Part shown: in pieces, positions 1-9,318 of the stretch | Layout: every line of letters starts with the position of its first letter | How positions within the stretch are numbered: the first letter of the stretch is position 1 | Assembly: GCF_002179635.1 (NCBI RefSeq) | Contig: NZ_NFOE01000084.1 | Coordinates: 1-64,000, forward strand | Reading direction: 5' to 3' | Source of the DNA: Campylobacter jejuni | Lineage (GTDB): Bacteria > Campylobacterota > Campylobacteria > Campylobacterales > Campylobacteraceae | DNA length: 64,000 nt | Notes under the pieces: model-generated | Seen by the model: only the letters and a program-made list of their open reading frames with translations | What the model was told of the DNA's origin: nothing | Database searches by the model: none | Program-made: the position numbers and the translations under genes

Positions 1-124
1 TCTTCTTTTATTTTTATGATAATATATTATCGTTTTTTTTTTTTTGATAATTACATTTTATTTTGTAAATTTTTTCTTATATTTAATAAATATTTAAGTT
101 ATGTTAATATAGCTTTACAAAGTT

Positions 125-130
125 TATAAT
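125..130 (+). promoter_or_regulatory. putative -10 box upstream of dsbA
   Basis: A TATAAT hexamer lies about 48 bases before the dsbA start, in very AT-rich sequence, with a good AAGGAG ribosome-binding site just before the ATG. Campylobacter sigma-70 promoters have a strong -10 and a weak or absent -35, so this is a reasonable candidate. Other TA-rich hexamers nearby make the exact position uncertain. Confidence 0.4.
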
Positions 131-178
131 AAGTATTTGTAATTTATTATAAATAATAAAAAAATAAGGAGAAATAAA

Positions 179-841
179 ATGAATTTTAACTTTAGTAATT
201 TGTCTAAAGCAGTAGCAATAGCTGCTTTTGTTTTTGGTGTGAGTGCAAATGCGCTTAGTGAAGGCAAAGAGTATATTACCTTAAAAACGCCTATCCCAAA
301 TGCACAAAATTCTTTAATAGAGGTGTTTTCTTATCGTTGTACGCATTGTTATGATCATCATAAATTCAATACAATCTCAAAAGTTAAAGAAAAATTACCA
401 CAATTAACTTATAAATTTTATCCTGTTAGTTCTATGGGTGATTATGGAAAGCAAGCTAATGAAATTTTTGCTTTTGCTGCTTTTAAAGATGAACAAAATA
501 AAGTAAGTCAAAGTGATAAAAATAGTTTAACTCATAAAGCTTCTGAAGCATATTTTAATGCTTATTTTAAGAAAAAACAAAGATGGGGAAATGGAGCCAA
601 TCCTGAAGCGTTTTATGAAGTAGGATTAAAAGCAATTTCAGCAAGCAAAGAAGATTTAGATAAGTTTTTAAAAACTCCTGAAGCGGGTAAAATTTTAAAA
701 TCTTATGAAAGCGCTAATGATATTTCTAAAAACTATGGCACACCTGCTTTTGTAGTAAATGGTAAATATCAAATTACACCACAAGCTATCACATCTCCGC
801 AAGCTTTGATAGAAATAACAGAAGAGTTAAGTAAGATGTAG
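179..841 (+). CDS. dsbA: periplasmic thiol:disulfide interchange protein, DsbA type
   Basis: Likely introduces disulfide bonds into exported proteins in the periplasm. The 220-residue product starts with an export signal (hydrophobic stretch at residues 9-25). The thioredoxin-fold active site is C54-T-H-C57, followed by a helical insert and a cis-proline segment (YGTPAFVVNGKY) near the C-terminus, as in DsbA. The active site is CTHC, not the usual CPHC, which may change its redox potential. It is followed at once by a DsbB/DsbI-type membrane oxidase and by AstA, so it probably serves AstA maturation. ATG start with AAGGAG seven bases upstream. The family call is firm; the dedicated substrate is inference. 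Confidence 0.9.
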   Translation: MNFNFSNLSKAVAIAAFVFGVSANALSEGKEYITLKTPIPNAQNSLIEVFSYRCTHCYDHHKFNTISKVKEKLPQLTYKFYPVSSMGDYGKQANEIFAFAAFKDEQNKVSQSDKNSLTHKASEAYFNAYFKKKQRWGNGANPEAFYEVGLKAISASKEDLDKFLKTPEAGKILKSYESANDISKNYGTPAFVVNGKYQITPQAITSPQALIEITEELSKM

Positions 842-856
842 TTTTTGGAGTATTTT

Positions 857-1594
857 ATGAGTTCTTGTCCTGTTAGTAGAGTTAGTGCTTGGCAAAACAC
901 TAGAATACCTTGGTTGATAATGGTTGTAGCTATGATAAGTTTAACTTTCATAGCACACTTTTTGTTTCAAGAATACCTTTATATGGAGCCTTGTGAGCAG
1001 TGTGTTTATATAAGATTTGCCATGTTAACTATGGCTTTTGGTGGTATTTTAGCCTTGATAGATCCTAAAAATGATTATTTGAAAATTTTTGTATATACTT
1101 TTGTATTTTGGGGTATATGGCTTGGTGTAGAGTATTGTCTTACTCTTAATCATATCCACGAAGTAGTACATTCAGAAAATCCTTTTGCTGGTGTTGATGG
1201 GTGTAGAGAAATTCCTATATATCCTTTTAATTTACCATTGCATGAATGGGCACCAGGATGGTTTTTACCAACAGGTGAGTGTGGTATGGATACACCTATA
1301 GTACCTGAAGATGTTTATGGTAGTTTAAATGCTTTTCAGAGATTTTTTGTTGGAACTCCTCCAAATTTTGAAGATGGGTTGTATAGTAATGGTTGGTATT
1401 TGATTCCTAGTATGGAATTTATGAATATGGCGGTTTGTTGCTTATTGGCTTTTGTTGTTTGTTTGGTGATTTTAGGAAGCATGTTTGTTTCTTATGCATT
1501 TTCACACCCTAAGGCTAAAATTTACGCTTTGATTGTCTTGGTGTTTGTGATTATTCTTAAAATTTTAGGTGAGCCAAGTGTGCAAATGGCTTAG
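857..1594 (+). CDS. dsbI: disulfide bond formation membrane protein DsbI/DsbB
   Basis: Inner-membrane quinone-linked oxidase that re-oxidises a DsbA-type partner. About five hydrophobic segments are visible (near residues 18-40, 52-70, 78-95, 190-212 and 222-240). A periplasmic CEQC pair (C46/C49) is followed by a second periplasmic loop holding further cysteines (VDGCRE and GECG). I chose the ATG at 857 over an in-frame TTG at 845 because GGAG lies six bases before it. The gene sits 15 bases after dsbA and 23 before astA, so the three probably form one operon, matching the Campylobacter dsbI-astA arrangement I recall. The ~245-residue length is longer than E. coli DsbB, as expected for DsbI. 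Confidence 0.9.
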   Translation: MSSCPVSRVSAWQNTRIPWLIMVVAMISLTFIAHFLFQEYLYMEPCEQCVYIRFAMLTMAFGGILALIDPKNDYLKIFVYTFVFWGIWLGVEYCLTLNHIHEVVHSENPFAGVDGCREIPIYPFNLPLHEWAPGWFLPTGECGMDTPIVPEDVYGSLNAFQRFFVGTPPNFEDGLYSNGWYLIPSMEFMNMAVCCLLAFVVCLVILGSMFVSYAFSHPKAKIYALIVLVFVIILKILGEPSVQMA

Positions 1595-1617
1595 TAGTAT
1601 TAAAAAAAGGAGAAAAA

Positions 1618-3474
1618 ATGAAAATTAGTAAAATTGTAAGTAGTATTTTGCTTGCTAGTAGTGTTGTTGTAGTTGCACCTAATGTTTCTTTAGCTATGGG
1701 TGGACCTAGTGGTGCTAGTATTAATTGGGAAATTCAAGGTAAAATTGGTGCTATAAAAATAAATCCTTATGGTTTATCCCCGCTTAGTGCTGTAATTATG
1801 GATGGTGGATATAAACTAAGTGATGTAAGTGTAACTATAGTTCCAAAACCAAATGGACAGACTATATCTTATAAGGTTAGTCCTAATAAAATTAAAACAT
1901 ATGGAGGAATTCCTGTTTTTGGACTTTATCCATCATATTTAAATACAGTAAAAGTAAGTTATACCAAAACTGCTTTTGGAAAAAGTGAAAAAGTAGTAGA
2001 TGAAGTGTATAAAATAGCAACTGGTGGGGTAAATATAGAAGCTAGTGGAAGTCTTATGCAAAGAGGTGTACCTTTTGAAAAAGTAGAAGTGATTAAAGTA
2101 GATAAGGGTTTTGAAGATAGATTGTATTTGGTTAATAATGCTCCAGGAAGACAAAGTGGTAAAGGTTCTCAGTCTGTATGGAATAATCCAGCAGGTGGTG
2201 CAATGGAGTGGGATGAGAATTCAAATGCATTTATCATTGATACAAAAGGTGAAATTCGTTGGTATTTAGATAGTGATAAATTAATGGATTGGGGTAATAT
2301 TTATAAGCGTGGTATTATGATGGGTTTTCATCAAAATGAAGATGGGGCTTTGAGTTTTGGATTTGGTCAAAGATATGTTAAATATGATTTGATGGGTAGA
2401 GAAATTTTTAACCGTATTTTACCTTCTTCTTATATAGATTTTTCTCATTCTATGGATGATATGCAGAATGGAAATTACCTTTTAAGGGTAGCTTCTGCCA
2501 ATGTTAAGCGCCCTGATGGTAAAAATGTGCGTTCAGTGCGTGATGTGATAGTAGAAGTTGACAAAAATGGCAATGTGGTAGATGAATGGAGACTTTTTGA
2601 AATTTTAGATCCATATAGAGCAAATGTAATCAAAGCATTAGATCAAGGTGCTGTTTGCTTGAATATCGATTCTAGTAAGGCAGGGGTTACTTTGAGTGAT
2701 GAGGATTTAGCTAAAATGGATGCAAGTGATTCTTTTGGCGATATAGCAGGCACTGGAGTAGGGCGCAACTGGGCTCATGTAAATAGTATAGATTATGATC
2801 CAAGTGATGATAGTATTATTATTTCAAGTCGTCATCAAAGTGCTATTATAAAAATAGGACGTGATAAAAAAGTAAAATGGATATTAGGAGCACACAAAGG
2901 ATGGGGAGAAAAATATAAAAAAGCACTTTTACAACCTGTTGATAAAAATGGCAAAAAAATAGTTTGTGAGGATGAATATAGTAAATGCCCTGGTTATGAA
3001 AATGAAGATGGTGGCTTTGATTTTACATGGACACAGCATACTGCTTTTAGAATAGATGAAAAATCTGATAAAAGATATGTTTATATCACAGCTTTTGATA
3101 ATGGTGATGCAAGGGGTATAGAGCAACCTGCTTTTGCTTCGATGAAATATTCAAGAGCGGTTGTGTATAAAATAGATCAAAAAAATAAAACCGTAGAACA
3201 GGTATGGGAATACGGAAAACAAAGAGGTAATGAATGGTTTTCACCTGTTACTTCTTTAACTGAGTATCATAAAGATAAAAATTCTATAGTGGTTTATAGT
3301 GCTACTGCTGGAATGGCTTTTGATTTAAATAAAGGTGTTGCATTGGGTGAGCCAAGACCTGAAATAGATGAATTTAAATGGGGAGCTAAAGAACCTTCGG
3401 TACAAATTCGCTTTAGTGGAGCAAGTACTGGTTATCAAGCTATGCCTATTGATTTAGAAAAAGTATTTAAATAA
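1618..3474 (+). CDS. astA: arylsulfate sulfotransferase AstA
   Basis: Periplasmic PAPS-independent arylsulfate sulfotransferase, which moves sulfate between phenolic compounds through a sulfo-histidine intermediate. The 618-residue protein starts with a signal peptide (residues 1-26, ending near SLA). It then shows a small beta domain and a beta-propeller with the family histidine segments: GFHQNEDG, SHSMDD, WAHVNSIDYD followed by SSRH, and TWTQHTAFR, the last being the likely catalytic histidine. A strong AAAAGGAG ribosome-binding site precedes the ATG. It ends at a hairpin terminator shared with the converging dcuB gene. Last gene of the dsbA-dsbI-astA unit; two cysteines (one near 'AVCLN', one in 'KIVCEDEYSKC') suggest dependence on the upstream Dsb pair. 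Confidence 0.92.
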   Translation: MKISKIVSSILLASSVVVVAPNVSLAMGGPSGASINWEIQGKIGAIKINPYGLSPLSAVIMDGGYKLSDVSVTIVPKPNGQTISYKVSPNKIKTYGGIPVFGLYPSYLNTVKVSYTKTAFGKSEKVVDEVYKIATGGVNIEASGSLMQRGVPFEKVEVIKVDKGFEDRLYLVNNAPGRQSGKGSQSVWNNPAGGAMEWDENSNAFIIDTKGEIRWYLDSDKLMDWGNIYKRGIMMGFHQNEDGALSFGFGQRYVKYDLMGREIFNRILPSSYIDFSHSMDDMQNGNYLLRVASANVKRPDGKNVRSVRDVIVEVDKNGNVVDEWRLFEILDPYRANVIKALDQGAVCLNIDSSKAGVTLSDEDLAKMDASDSFGDIAGTGVGRNWAHVNSIDYDPSDDSIIISSRHQSAIIKIGRDKKVKWILGAHKGWGEKYKKALLQPVDKNGKKIVCEDEYSKCPGYENEDGGFDFTWTQHTAFRIDEKSDKRYVYITAFDNGDARGIEQPAFASMKYSRAVVYKIDQKNKTVEQVWEYGKQRGNEWFSPVTSLTEYHKDKNSIVVYSATAGMAFDLNKGVALGEPRPEIDEFKWGAKEPSVQIRFSGASTGYQAMPIDLEKVFK

Positions 3475-3478
3475 GAAA

Positions 3479-3505
3479 AAAGGGCTTTTTAAAGCCCTTT
3501 AATTT
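3479..3505. terminator. bidirectional intrinsic terminator between astA and dcuB
   Basis: A ten-base-pair stem (AAAGGGCTTT / AAAGCCCTTT, two-base loop) is flanked by an A-run on the left and a T-run on the right. It lies between two convergent genes and can stop transcription from both sides. Confidence 0.85.
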
Positions 3506-4900
3506 TTATAAATATCCTGCACCTAAAGCTAAGAAATAACCTACTATACAAGAAACAATCACACCAATTAAACCCGGCAAGATAAAACTGTGGTTGATAA
3601 CAAATTTACCTATTTTTGTAGTGCCTGATCTATCAAATTGTATAGTTGCAAGATCACTTGGGTATGTTGGTAAAATATAATATCCATAACAAGCTGCTGC
3701 AAAAGCGATAATAATGCCTGGTTCAACACCAATGCCTAATGCAAGTGGCACAAAAGCTGCGATTGCTGCCGCTTGAGAATTAACAAATTTAGAAATTAAT
3801 AAAAGCATAACTGCGTAAGTCCAAGGGTGTTCTATAACGATATTTCCTAAAGATTCTTTCATCATAGGAGTATGCACTGCAAACATGGTATCTGCCATCC
3901 AAGAAATCCCAAAAACAGCCACTAAAGCTATCATACCTGATTTGAAAATTTCATTTTTTGCAATTTTACTTGCATCAAGTTTAGTAAAGATGATTAGCGC
4001 TGCACCTGCTAAAAGCATAAACATTTGAATTACAGCAACCATATTCATAGGTTTAGTAACACCTTTTGAAGTAAATTGCGGTCTAAGTTCTGGGAAGGCT
4101 CCAAGTATAGCTACTATCGCAATGGCTCCCAAGAAAATCCACATAGCTACCCATTGAATAGTTGGAAGTTTTTGACCAAGAAGAGTTTTGCTATCACCGT
4201 AGATGTATTCTCTTTGTTCTGGATCTTTGATTCTTGCTTGAAAATCTGCATCTTTATCAAGATCTTTCCCTCTAAACCAAGAAAAAATTCCTATAGCTAA
4301 AACACCTACCAAGGTAGAAGGTATAGTAATGGCAAGTAAATCTACATAACCATCAAATCCTACTAAAGGATGTTTGTTAATTTCTGGATTTAAAAGTAGT
4401 GCTGTTAAACTTACAACAGCAACTGAAACAGGGCTTGCAATAATACCAAGCTGAGAAGAAATACTAGAAGCAGCCATTGGTCTTTCTGGGCGAATACCAT
4501 TTTTAATAGCAATATCATAAATAATAGGCATCATGGTATAAACAACATGTCCTGTTCCGCAAAGCATGGTAAGAATGCAAGTTACAAATGGAGCTAAAAT
4601 AGTTAAGAATTTAGGATTTTTTCTTAAAACTCTTTCTGCAACTTGTAACATTACATCTAAACCACCGCTAGCTTGCAGGGTTGCACTAGCAACAACAACA
4701 GCTAGGATAGTAAGCATAACATCAATTGAAGGTTTTCCAGGTGCTACGGCAAAACCAAAACTTAAAACTAATAAACCTATACCGCCTAATAAACCAAGAG
4801 CGATACCGCCTTTTTTTGCCCCATAAAAAAGACAAATAAGAACTACAGCTAGTTGGATACTAAATTGAGTGCCTTCGCTAAGGTTAGTTAGTATTTCCAT
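3506..4900 (-). CDS. dcuB: anaerobic C4-dicarboxylate transporter, Dcu family
   Basis: Inner-membrane carrier of the DcuA/DcuB family that exchanges fumarate, malate, aspartate and succinate, typically during fumarate respiration. The 464-residue product has about ten hydrophobic segments and the family signature region around [16 protein letters not shown] and [17 protein letters not shown] moved the start to the ATG at 4900, which follows AGGAGAG; the longer open frame upstream is AT-rich leader. Length fits DcuB slightly better than DcuA, so the symbol is a preference, not a proof. It converges on astA and shares its terminator. Confidence 0.85.
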   Translation of the reverse strand: MEILTNLSEGTQFSIQLAVVLICLFYGAKKGGIALGLLGGIGLLVLSFGFAVAPGKPSIDVMLTILAVVVASATLQASGGLDVMLQVAERVLRKNPKFLTILAPFVTCILTMLCGTGHVVYTMMPIIYDIAIKNGIRPERPMAASSISSQLGIIASPVSVAVVSLTALLLNPEINKHPLVGFDGYVDLLAITIPSTLVGVLAIGIFSWFRGKDLDKDADFQARIKDPEQREYIYGDSKTLLGQKLPTIQWVAMWIFLGAIAIVAILGAFPELRPQFTSKGVTKPMNMVAVIQMFMLLAGAALIIFTKLDASKIAKNEIFKSGMIALVAVFGISWMADTMFAVHTPMMKESLGNIVIEHPWTYAVMLLLISKFVNSQAAAIAAFVPLALGIGVEPGIIIAFAAACYGYYILPTYPSDLATIQFDRSGTTKIGKFVINHSFILPGLIGVIVSCIVGYFLALGAGYL

Positions 4901-5038
4901 ACTCTCTCCTTGTTTGTAAAATATGCGAGAGTATAATGCAAATTTTATTAATAGTAAATAAAACTTTTTATTATTTAAATAAATATTTACCAATATTTTG
5001 AATTTATTTGTCAAAATATTGGTTTTTTTATCTATATA

Positions 5039-6307
5039 TTACTGGTGATTTTTTAAAATTGTAAAAAGAATTTTACTAATTTTTTCAATAGAAGCTATTT
5101 CACATTTTTCATCTGTTGAGTGAGGGCTGTGTATATTTGGTCCTATAGAGCAACATTCTAGAGGTTGTTTTTCACTTATAATACCACATTCTAAACCAGC
5201 ATGTATAGTATAAAGCTTGGCATTTGGGTTTTCTTTTTTTAAATAACTTAGAATTTCTTCTCCAAATTTAGTATCTTTATTAGCCCAAGGTGGATAAAAA
5301 TTTGCACTTGAAACATTACAATTTTGCATTTTAAAATAAGTTAAGGTTTCAAATTCTATATTTTTAAGCTCTTGTAAATTGTTAGATCTTGCAAAAAGTT
5401 CAAAATGAAATTTACCTTCTTTTTCATAAGCTAATGAAAGATTGATACTTGTTTGGACTAAATTTAGATGATGATTAAAAGTTCTAACACCTTGTGCAAA
5501 AGCATTGATAAGATTTAAAATGATTTGAGAGTTTTTATAATATGTTCTTTTGATTTTACCAAGATATTTTATTTTAAAATGATTATTTTCTTTTGGAGGA
5601 TTTTTAAAAAACGCTACGATTTTAGCATGTTTTGGTATCGAATTTATTCTCTCGCCTGCTTTAAACTCGCAAAGTTCGCCTTGATTTTGAGTGATAAAGT
5701 AACTTGCTTCTTTGATAGAAGATTTGATGTTTTTAACAATATCAATCCCTGAATGTCCACCTTTAAAATCTATTGCCTCTATTTCATAGCATTCATCTTC
5801 TTTTTCATCTGTTTCTAATTTCAAATTAGCAAAAATATCTACTCCGCCAGCACAACCTATAACAACTTCATCATCGCTTTCATGGTCTAAATTTAACAGC
5901 TTGTTTGAAATCAAAGTATGGGTAAGATTATTTGCTCCACAAAGGCCAACTTCCTCATCATTAGTAAAAAGACATTCGATATTTTCAAAGTCTTTTAAAG
6001 CTTGCATCATTAATGATACTCCTATGCCATTATCTGCACCTAAACTTGAGTTTTTAGCTTTTAAATATCCATTTTCTTCATACATTTGTATATTTGGAGC
6101 CTCCCCCATGCAAACCATATCATAATGGCTTTGTAAACAAATTTTTGGATTTCCTTTGTATGCGTGGATATTACCTGCATTATCAACGCTTACTTGACAG
6201 TTGTGACTTTTAGCAAAATCAATGAGAAAATTTTTTAATTCTTCGGTTTTAAAACTACAATGAGGTATTTGAGTAATTTGTTTAAAATTTTGTATAATTT
6301 CTTGCAT
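5039..6307 (-). CDS. pepD: cytosolic dipeptidase, M20 family (PepD-like)
   Basis: Zinc aminoacyl-histidine/non-specific dipeptidase of the M20 family, releasing amino acids from short peptides in the cytoplasm. Metal ligands are visible in order: the H-x-D of LQSHYDMVCMG, the aspartate of LGADNGIGV, the EE pair of TNDEEVGLCG and the D of NLDHESDDE. A dimerisation insert lies in the middle (EAIDFKGGHSGIDI), and the final histidine is in the PNIHSPHS segment. 422 residues, slightly shorter than E. coli PepD. The start at 6307 follows AAGGAG; the upstream in-frame extension was rejected as leader. Divergent from the nuclease gene. Confidence 0.85.
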   Translation of the reverse strand: MQEIIQNFKQITQIPHCSFKTEELKNFLIDFAKSHNCQVSVDNAGNIHAYKGNPKICLQSHYDMVCMGEAPNIQMYEENGYLKAKNSSLGADNGIGVSLMMQALKDFENIECLFTNDEEVGLCGANNLTHTLISNKLLNLDHESDDEVVIGCAGGVDIFANLKLETDEKEDECYEIEAIDFKGGHSGIDIVKNIKSSIKEASYFITQNQGELCEFKAGERINSIPKHAKIVAFFKNPPKENNHFKIKYLGKIKRTYYKNSQIILNLINAFAQGVRTFNHHLNLVQTSINLSLAYEKEGKFHFELFARSNNLQELKNIEFETLTYFKMQNCNVSSANFYPPWANKDTKFGEEILSYLKKENPNAKLYTIHAGLECGIISEKQPLECCSIGPNIHSPHSTDEKCEIASIEKISKILFTILKNHQ

Positions 6308-6361
6308 AAATTTCTCCTTTTTATTGTAATTATGGCATATTTTTATATAGATGAGGTTTAA

Positions 6362-6886
6362 ATGAAAATTTCTAAAAAGCAAATTAAATTATTAATAACC
6401 TTATTAAAAGAGCCAAAGAAATTTTTAATTGTGCTTTTTTTAGTCGCTTTTGCTTATATTTTAAATTATGATAACGGCTCATATATCAATGCTAAAGTAA
6501 GTCGTGTGGTAGATGGAGATACTATTGAAGCTAGATTTGAAGATGAAAAACTTAAAATAAGACTTTTTGGTATAGACGCACCTGAGAGTGATCAAGCCTA
6601 TGGAAAGATGGCTACGCAATTTTTAAAAGCTATTGTATTAAATAAAGAAGTTGTTTTAAATGTAAAAGATGAGGATAAATATGGTAGAATTTTGGCCATT
6701 GTGTACTTAAATGATAAAGATATCAATCAAGTTATGGTTAAAAATGGTTTTGCTTGGGCTTATGAATATTATAGTGATTTATATGTAAATGAGCAAAACT
6801 ATGCTAAAGAAAATAAAAAAGGTTTATGGGTAGATGAAAATCCTATAGAGCCTTATAAATGGCGTAAACAAATAAGATTAAAATAG
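6362..6886 (+). CDS. membrane-anchored thermonuclease (SNase-like)
   Basis: Staphylococcal-nuclease-type endonuclease, probably tethered to the outside of the inner membrane. One hydrophobic segment at residues 21-36 acts as signal or anchor. The SNase domain follows with its catalytic motifs: VVDGDTIEA, IRLFGIDAPES (arginine and aspartate ligands), DKYGRILAIVYL (second arginine) and the C-terminal GLWVDENPIEPYKWR. 174 residues, the usual length for this one-domain family. The next gene, a small lipoprotein, begins nine bases later, so they are probably co-transcribed. The role is unknown; scavenging or turnover of extracellular DNA is the usual guess. Confidence 0.87.
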   Translation: MKISKKQIKLLITLLKEPKKFLIVLFLVAFAYILNYDNGSYINAKVSRVVDGDTIEARFEDEKLKIRLFGIDAPESDQAYGKMATQFLKAIVLNKEVVLNVKDEDKYGRILAIVYLNDKDINQVMVKNGFAWAYEYYSDLYVNEQNYAKENKKGLWVDENPIEPYKWRKQIRLK

Positions 6887-6894
6887 GAAAAGAG

Positions 6895-7080
6895 ATGTTT
6901 AAAAAAATATTTTTCATTGGGTTTGTAGTATTGTTTTTTGCTGGCTGTTTTGTAAATGAAAGAGGAATTTCAAACCGCTTTTATGATGATTGCAAAGAAT
7001 ATTATGATGCAAGTGGGACTTACCATAAAGAATGCCCAAAGAACTGGGTAGATTTACCTTTAACCCCCGATTCCTTTTAA
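6895..7080 (+). CDS. small putative lipoprotein, 61 residues
   Basis: I do not recognise a function. The product is a short lipoprotein precursor: a basic start (MFKK), a hydrophobic core, and a lipobox ending F-A-G-C at residue 18, so the mature part is only about 44 residues. That part is rich in aromatic and charged residues and holds two more cysteines, which could form a disulfide in the periplasm. It starts nine bases after the nuclease gene. Its last 21 bases overlap the end of the converging Cj0977-like gene, a tight tail-to-tail arrangement. Confidence 0.75.
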   Translation: MFKKIFFIGFVVLFFAGCFVNERGISNRFYDDCKEYYDASGTYHKECPKNWVDLPLTPDSF

Positions 7081-7620
7081 GGCTGCATTGAGTTCTTCTT
7101 GTGTAGTTTCTTGTTTAGCTGGTTCTTGCTGATTTTGATTGTTATTTGTTGTTTGTGTTTGTTTGAGCTTGAATATATGCTCTTCTGTTGTAACAACTTG
7201 AAAAGAAGCATCAAAAATTTTAATCTCATTTACAAAGCCAACCACTTTAACTTCTCTTTTTCTTGAGTCGTCACTAAACAAAGCGCTTGCTTCAAGATTT
7301 AGGATATCTCCAACTTTTAAAGGAGCATAGAAAAAGCTTCTTGAGCCTATTAATACGCTAAACTCTTTATTGATTGCAGCTTGAGCTATATAATTTGCCG
7401 CGTTAAATACAAATCCACTATGTACTAGCCCTAATTCATCTACTGCCATATCATGAGTTGTGATTAAAATACCTTTGGCGAAATTTTTTTCTATATGAGA
7501 AATACTTCCTGCTAAAGTATTATTTATCCCAGGACAAGTGATAAGTTCTGATTTAATGCGATTTAATTCTTCAGGATCTATTAATTCTTCTATACTAACA
7601 GCACTTGCTACTCTTGCCAT
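7060..7620 (-). CDS. Cj0977-like hot-dog fold protein
   Basis: Resembles the C. jejuni Cj0977 protein, a hot-dog-fold cytoplasmic protein needed for full virulence and co-regulated with flagellar genes; both name and role are recalled from the literature. In the sequence, residues 25-150 have the acyl-binding hot-dog pattern (HDMAVDELGLVHSGFVFNAA, then KVGDILNLEASA), related to FapR-type domains without a DNA-binding part. The last ~35 residues are a Gln/Asn/Thr-rich tail that is probably disordered. It starts two bases after cmoB stops, so the two are likely co-transcribed. Confidence 0.8.
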   Translation of the reverse strand: MARVASAVSIEELIDPEELNRIKSELITCPGINNTLAGSISHIEKNFAKGILITTHDMAVDELGLVHSGFVFNAANYIAQAAINKEFSVLIGSRSFFYAPLKVGDILNLEASALFSDDSRKREVKVVGFVNEIKIFDASFQVVTTEEHIFKLKQTQTTNNNQNQQEPAKQETTQEELNAALKGIGG

Positions 7621-7622
7621 TT

Positions 7623-8498
7623 TTACACCTTTAATTTAACATAAACTCTTTTTGGTGCCTCATAGCCTTCACAAGTTAAATTTGAATCTTGCTTATCTAA
7701 AAATTGATCTAAAGAATAAGAATCAATCCATTGTGTTTTTCTTTGTTCTAAAAGATCGGTTTGCTTAGTTGTTATGATTTCAAATTCACTAAATCCAGCT
7801 CTATGGCACCAATTTCTTAAACCCAATATCGACGGAATGAAAAAAATATTTGGTATTTTTGAATAAGTTTTTTGAGGAATAAGTGCTATTTCTCTTTCAT
7901 CTTCTATATACATAGTATCTAAAAAGACTATGCCATTTTTATTTAAAGATTGCTTGAGTTGTTTTAGCATGGCTATAGGATCACTACGATGATAAATTAC
8001 TCCAAGGCAAAAAATCACATCAAATTTTATGCCATAATTTGGCACATCAGCTACACCTAAAAGCTCATATTGTATAGGAGTTTTTGCAATAGAGTTTAAA
8101 AGTAAAAATTGTAAATAATACTTAATAGAAGGATCAAAACCTATGAGTTTTGAAGGACTAAATTCAAGCATTTTAAACATATAATAACCATTATTACAGC
8201 CAATATCTGCAACTATTTTACCTTTGATTTCTTGCATGTATGGCTTTAATATATTAAATTTTATAAAACTTTGCCATTCTGTGTCTATAAATAAATCATT
8301 AATTTTAAAAGGCCCTTTACGCCAAGGTTTTAATTCTAAAGCGATATCTTTAATCTCACTATCTAAGCTTTTATCACAAAAAATATCAAAACTTTCATTT
8401 ATAAGATAATTTGAGTTTTGAACTTTTGTGCTAAGTTTTTGAATTTTTTCATATAAAGGATGTTTTAAAACTTGCTTTAACAAAGCATTATCTTGCAT
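7623..8498 (-). CDS. cmoB: tRNA U34 carboxymethyltransferase CmoB
   Basis: Transfers a carboxymethyl group from carboxy-SAM to 5-hydroxyuridine at tRNA position 34, giving the cmo5U wobble base. The SAM-binding loop reads IVADIGCNNGYYMFKML, followed by the acidic end of the next strand (LIGFDPS). The conserved core FCLGVIYHRSDPIAML and the MYIEDEREIALIP segment are typical of CmoB. 291 residues, slightly short of E. coli CmoB (~320), as is normal for Campylobacter. It precedes the Cj0977-like gene and is separated from flaC by a terminator that acts on flaC. Confidence 0.9.
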   Translation of the reverse strand: MQDNALLKQVLKHPLYEKIQKLSTKVQNSNYLINESFDIFCDKSLDSEIKDIALELKPWRKGPFKINDLFIDTEWQSFIKFNILKPYMQEIKGKIVADIGCNNGYYMFKMLEFSPSKLIGFDPSIKYYLQFLLLNSIAKTPIQYELLGVADVPNYGIKFDVIFCLGVIYHRSDPIAMLKQLKQSLNKNGIVFLDTMYIEDEREIALIPQKTYSKIPNIFFIPSILGLRNWCHRAGFSEFEIITTKQTDLLEQRKTQWIDSYSLDQFLDKQDSNLTCEGYEAPKRVYVKLKV

Positions 8499-8510
8499 AT
8501 TTTTCCTTGA

Positions 8511-8534
8511 AAAACTCCCTTATTTGGGAGTTTT
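8511..8534 (-). terminator. intrinsic terminator after flaC
   Basis: A nine-base-pair stem (AAAACTCCC / GGGAGTTTT) with a six-base loop lies directly after the flaC stop codon. Read on the minus strand it ends in a short T-run before cmoB. Confidence 0.8.
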
Positions 8535-8535
8535 A

Positions 8536-9285
8536 TTATTGAAGTAGGCTTGCTAGTTTAGTTTGTAACATTACATTTGAATGAGCATTTGCAAATAAAA
8601 ACGCATTTTCTTTTAGATAATTTGCATTAAAATCATTGATATTTTGTGCTAAGTCGTTATTTTGCAATTTGCTTTCAGCTTCTTTGGTATTTATGCTAGT
8701 TTGCAAAGATGAGTTGATATTAGAATGAATAGCGTTAATCCCAGCACCAATATCTGCGCGTAAAGAACCTACTTGATCTTGAAAATCGCGAATTCCATCT
8801 TGGTTTTCAAGGCTTAAATTTGCTGTACTTGGTTGATTTAAATTAATACTTTCAACCCCAGCTCCAACAACAAAATCCATACTTTGGAAAACATTTTTTC
8901 CGTTAAAAGTTGCATTTGAAAATGCATCATTGATTGAACTTATAAGTTTATTTGCTTCAGCGTTTAGCATACTTTTTTGTCTGTCATTTAATGCAGCGCT
9001 ATTTGAGCGTACAGAAAGTTCATTAAGTCTATCTGCAGTAGCTGATATATTGCTTAGTGTTGAATCGGCAATTTGTAAAACACCCACTGAATCATAAGCG
9101 TTTAAAATACCTTGATCTATAGTGCTATACTGACTTCTTAAAGAATCAGCTATAGCTAAATTTGCCCCATCGCTTCCGTCTATAGCACGCATTGCGGCTA
9201 TATTTTCTAAAGCTTTTTCTTGGCTTTTTTGAGCTTGATTTAAGTAATGGTTTTGTTGAGTTGTTCCTATATCGCCTATTTTCAT
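8536..9285 (-). CDS. flaC: secreted flagellin-like protein FlaC
   Basis: Flagellin-related protein exported through the flagellar type III apparatus; in C. jejuni FlaC is secreted and binds host cells, though it does not build the filament (recalled). The 249-residue product contains only the conserved D0/D1 ends of flagellin: an N-terminal helical part (residues 1-140, with the LNELSVRSNSA stretch typical of flagellin) and a C-terminal part (from about 180) ending in NVMLQTKLASLLQ. The variable D2/D3 domains of filament flagellins are absent. A TATAAT-like element lies about 28 bases upstream. A terminator follows the stop, so it is a single-gene unit. Confidence 0.88.
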   Translation of the reverse strand: MKIGDIGTTQQNHYLNQAQKSQEKALENIAAMRAIDGSDGANLAIADSLRSQYSTIDQGILNAYDSVGVLQIADSTLSNISATADRLNELSVRSNSAALNDRQKSMLNAEANKLISSINDAFSNATFNGKNVFQSMDFVVGAGVESINLNQPSTANLSLENQDGIRDFQDQVGSLRADIGAGINAIHSNINSSLQTSINTKEAESKLQNNDLAQNINDFNANYLKENAFLFANAHSNVMLQTKLASLLQ

Positions 9286-9312
9286 CTTTGACTCCTTTTA
9301 AAGACTTGTTTT

Positions 9313-9318
9313 ATTATA
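9313..9318 (-). promoter_or_regulatory. putative -10 box of flaC
   Basis: On the minus strand this reads TGATATAAT, about 28 bases before the flaC start. TATAAT fits sigma-70; the overlapping GATAT core is also near the sigma-28 -10 (CGATAT) expected for a late flagellar gene. I see no clear -35 for either. It overlaps the stop codon of the upstream gene. Confidence 0.35.

Noticed and set aside
1-124. A small RNA or ORF in the AT-rich start of the window
   Set aside because: Only poly-T and TA-rich sequence; no hairpin terminator, ribosome-binding site or frame of use.
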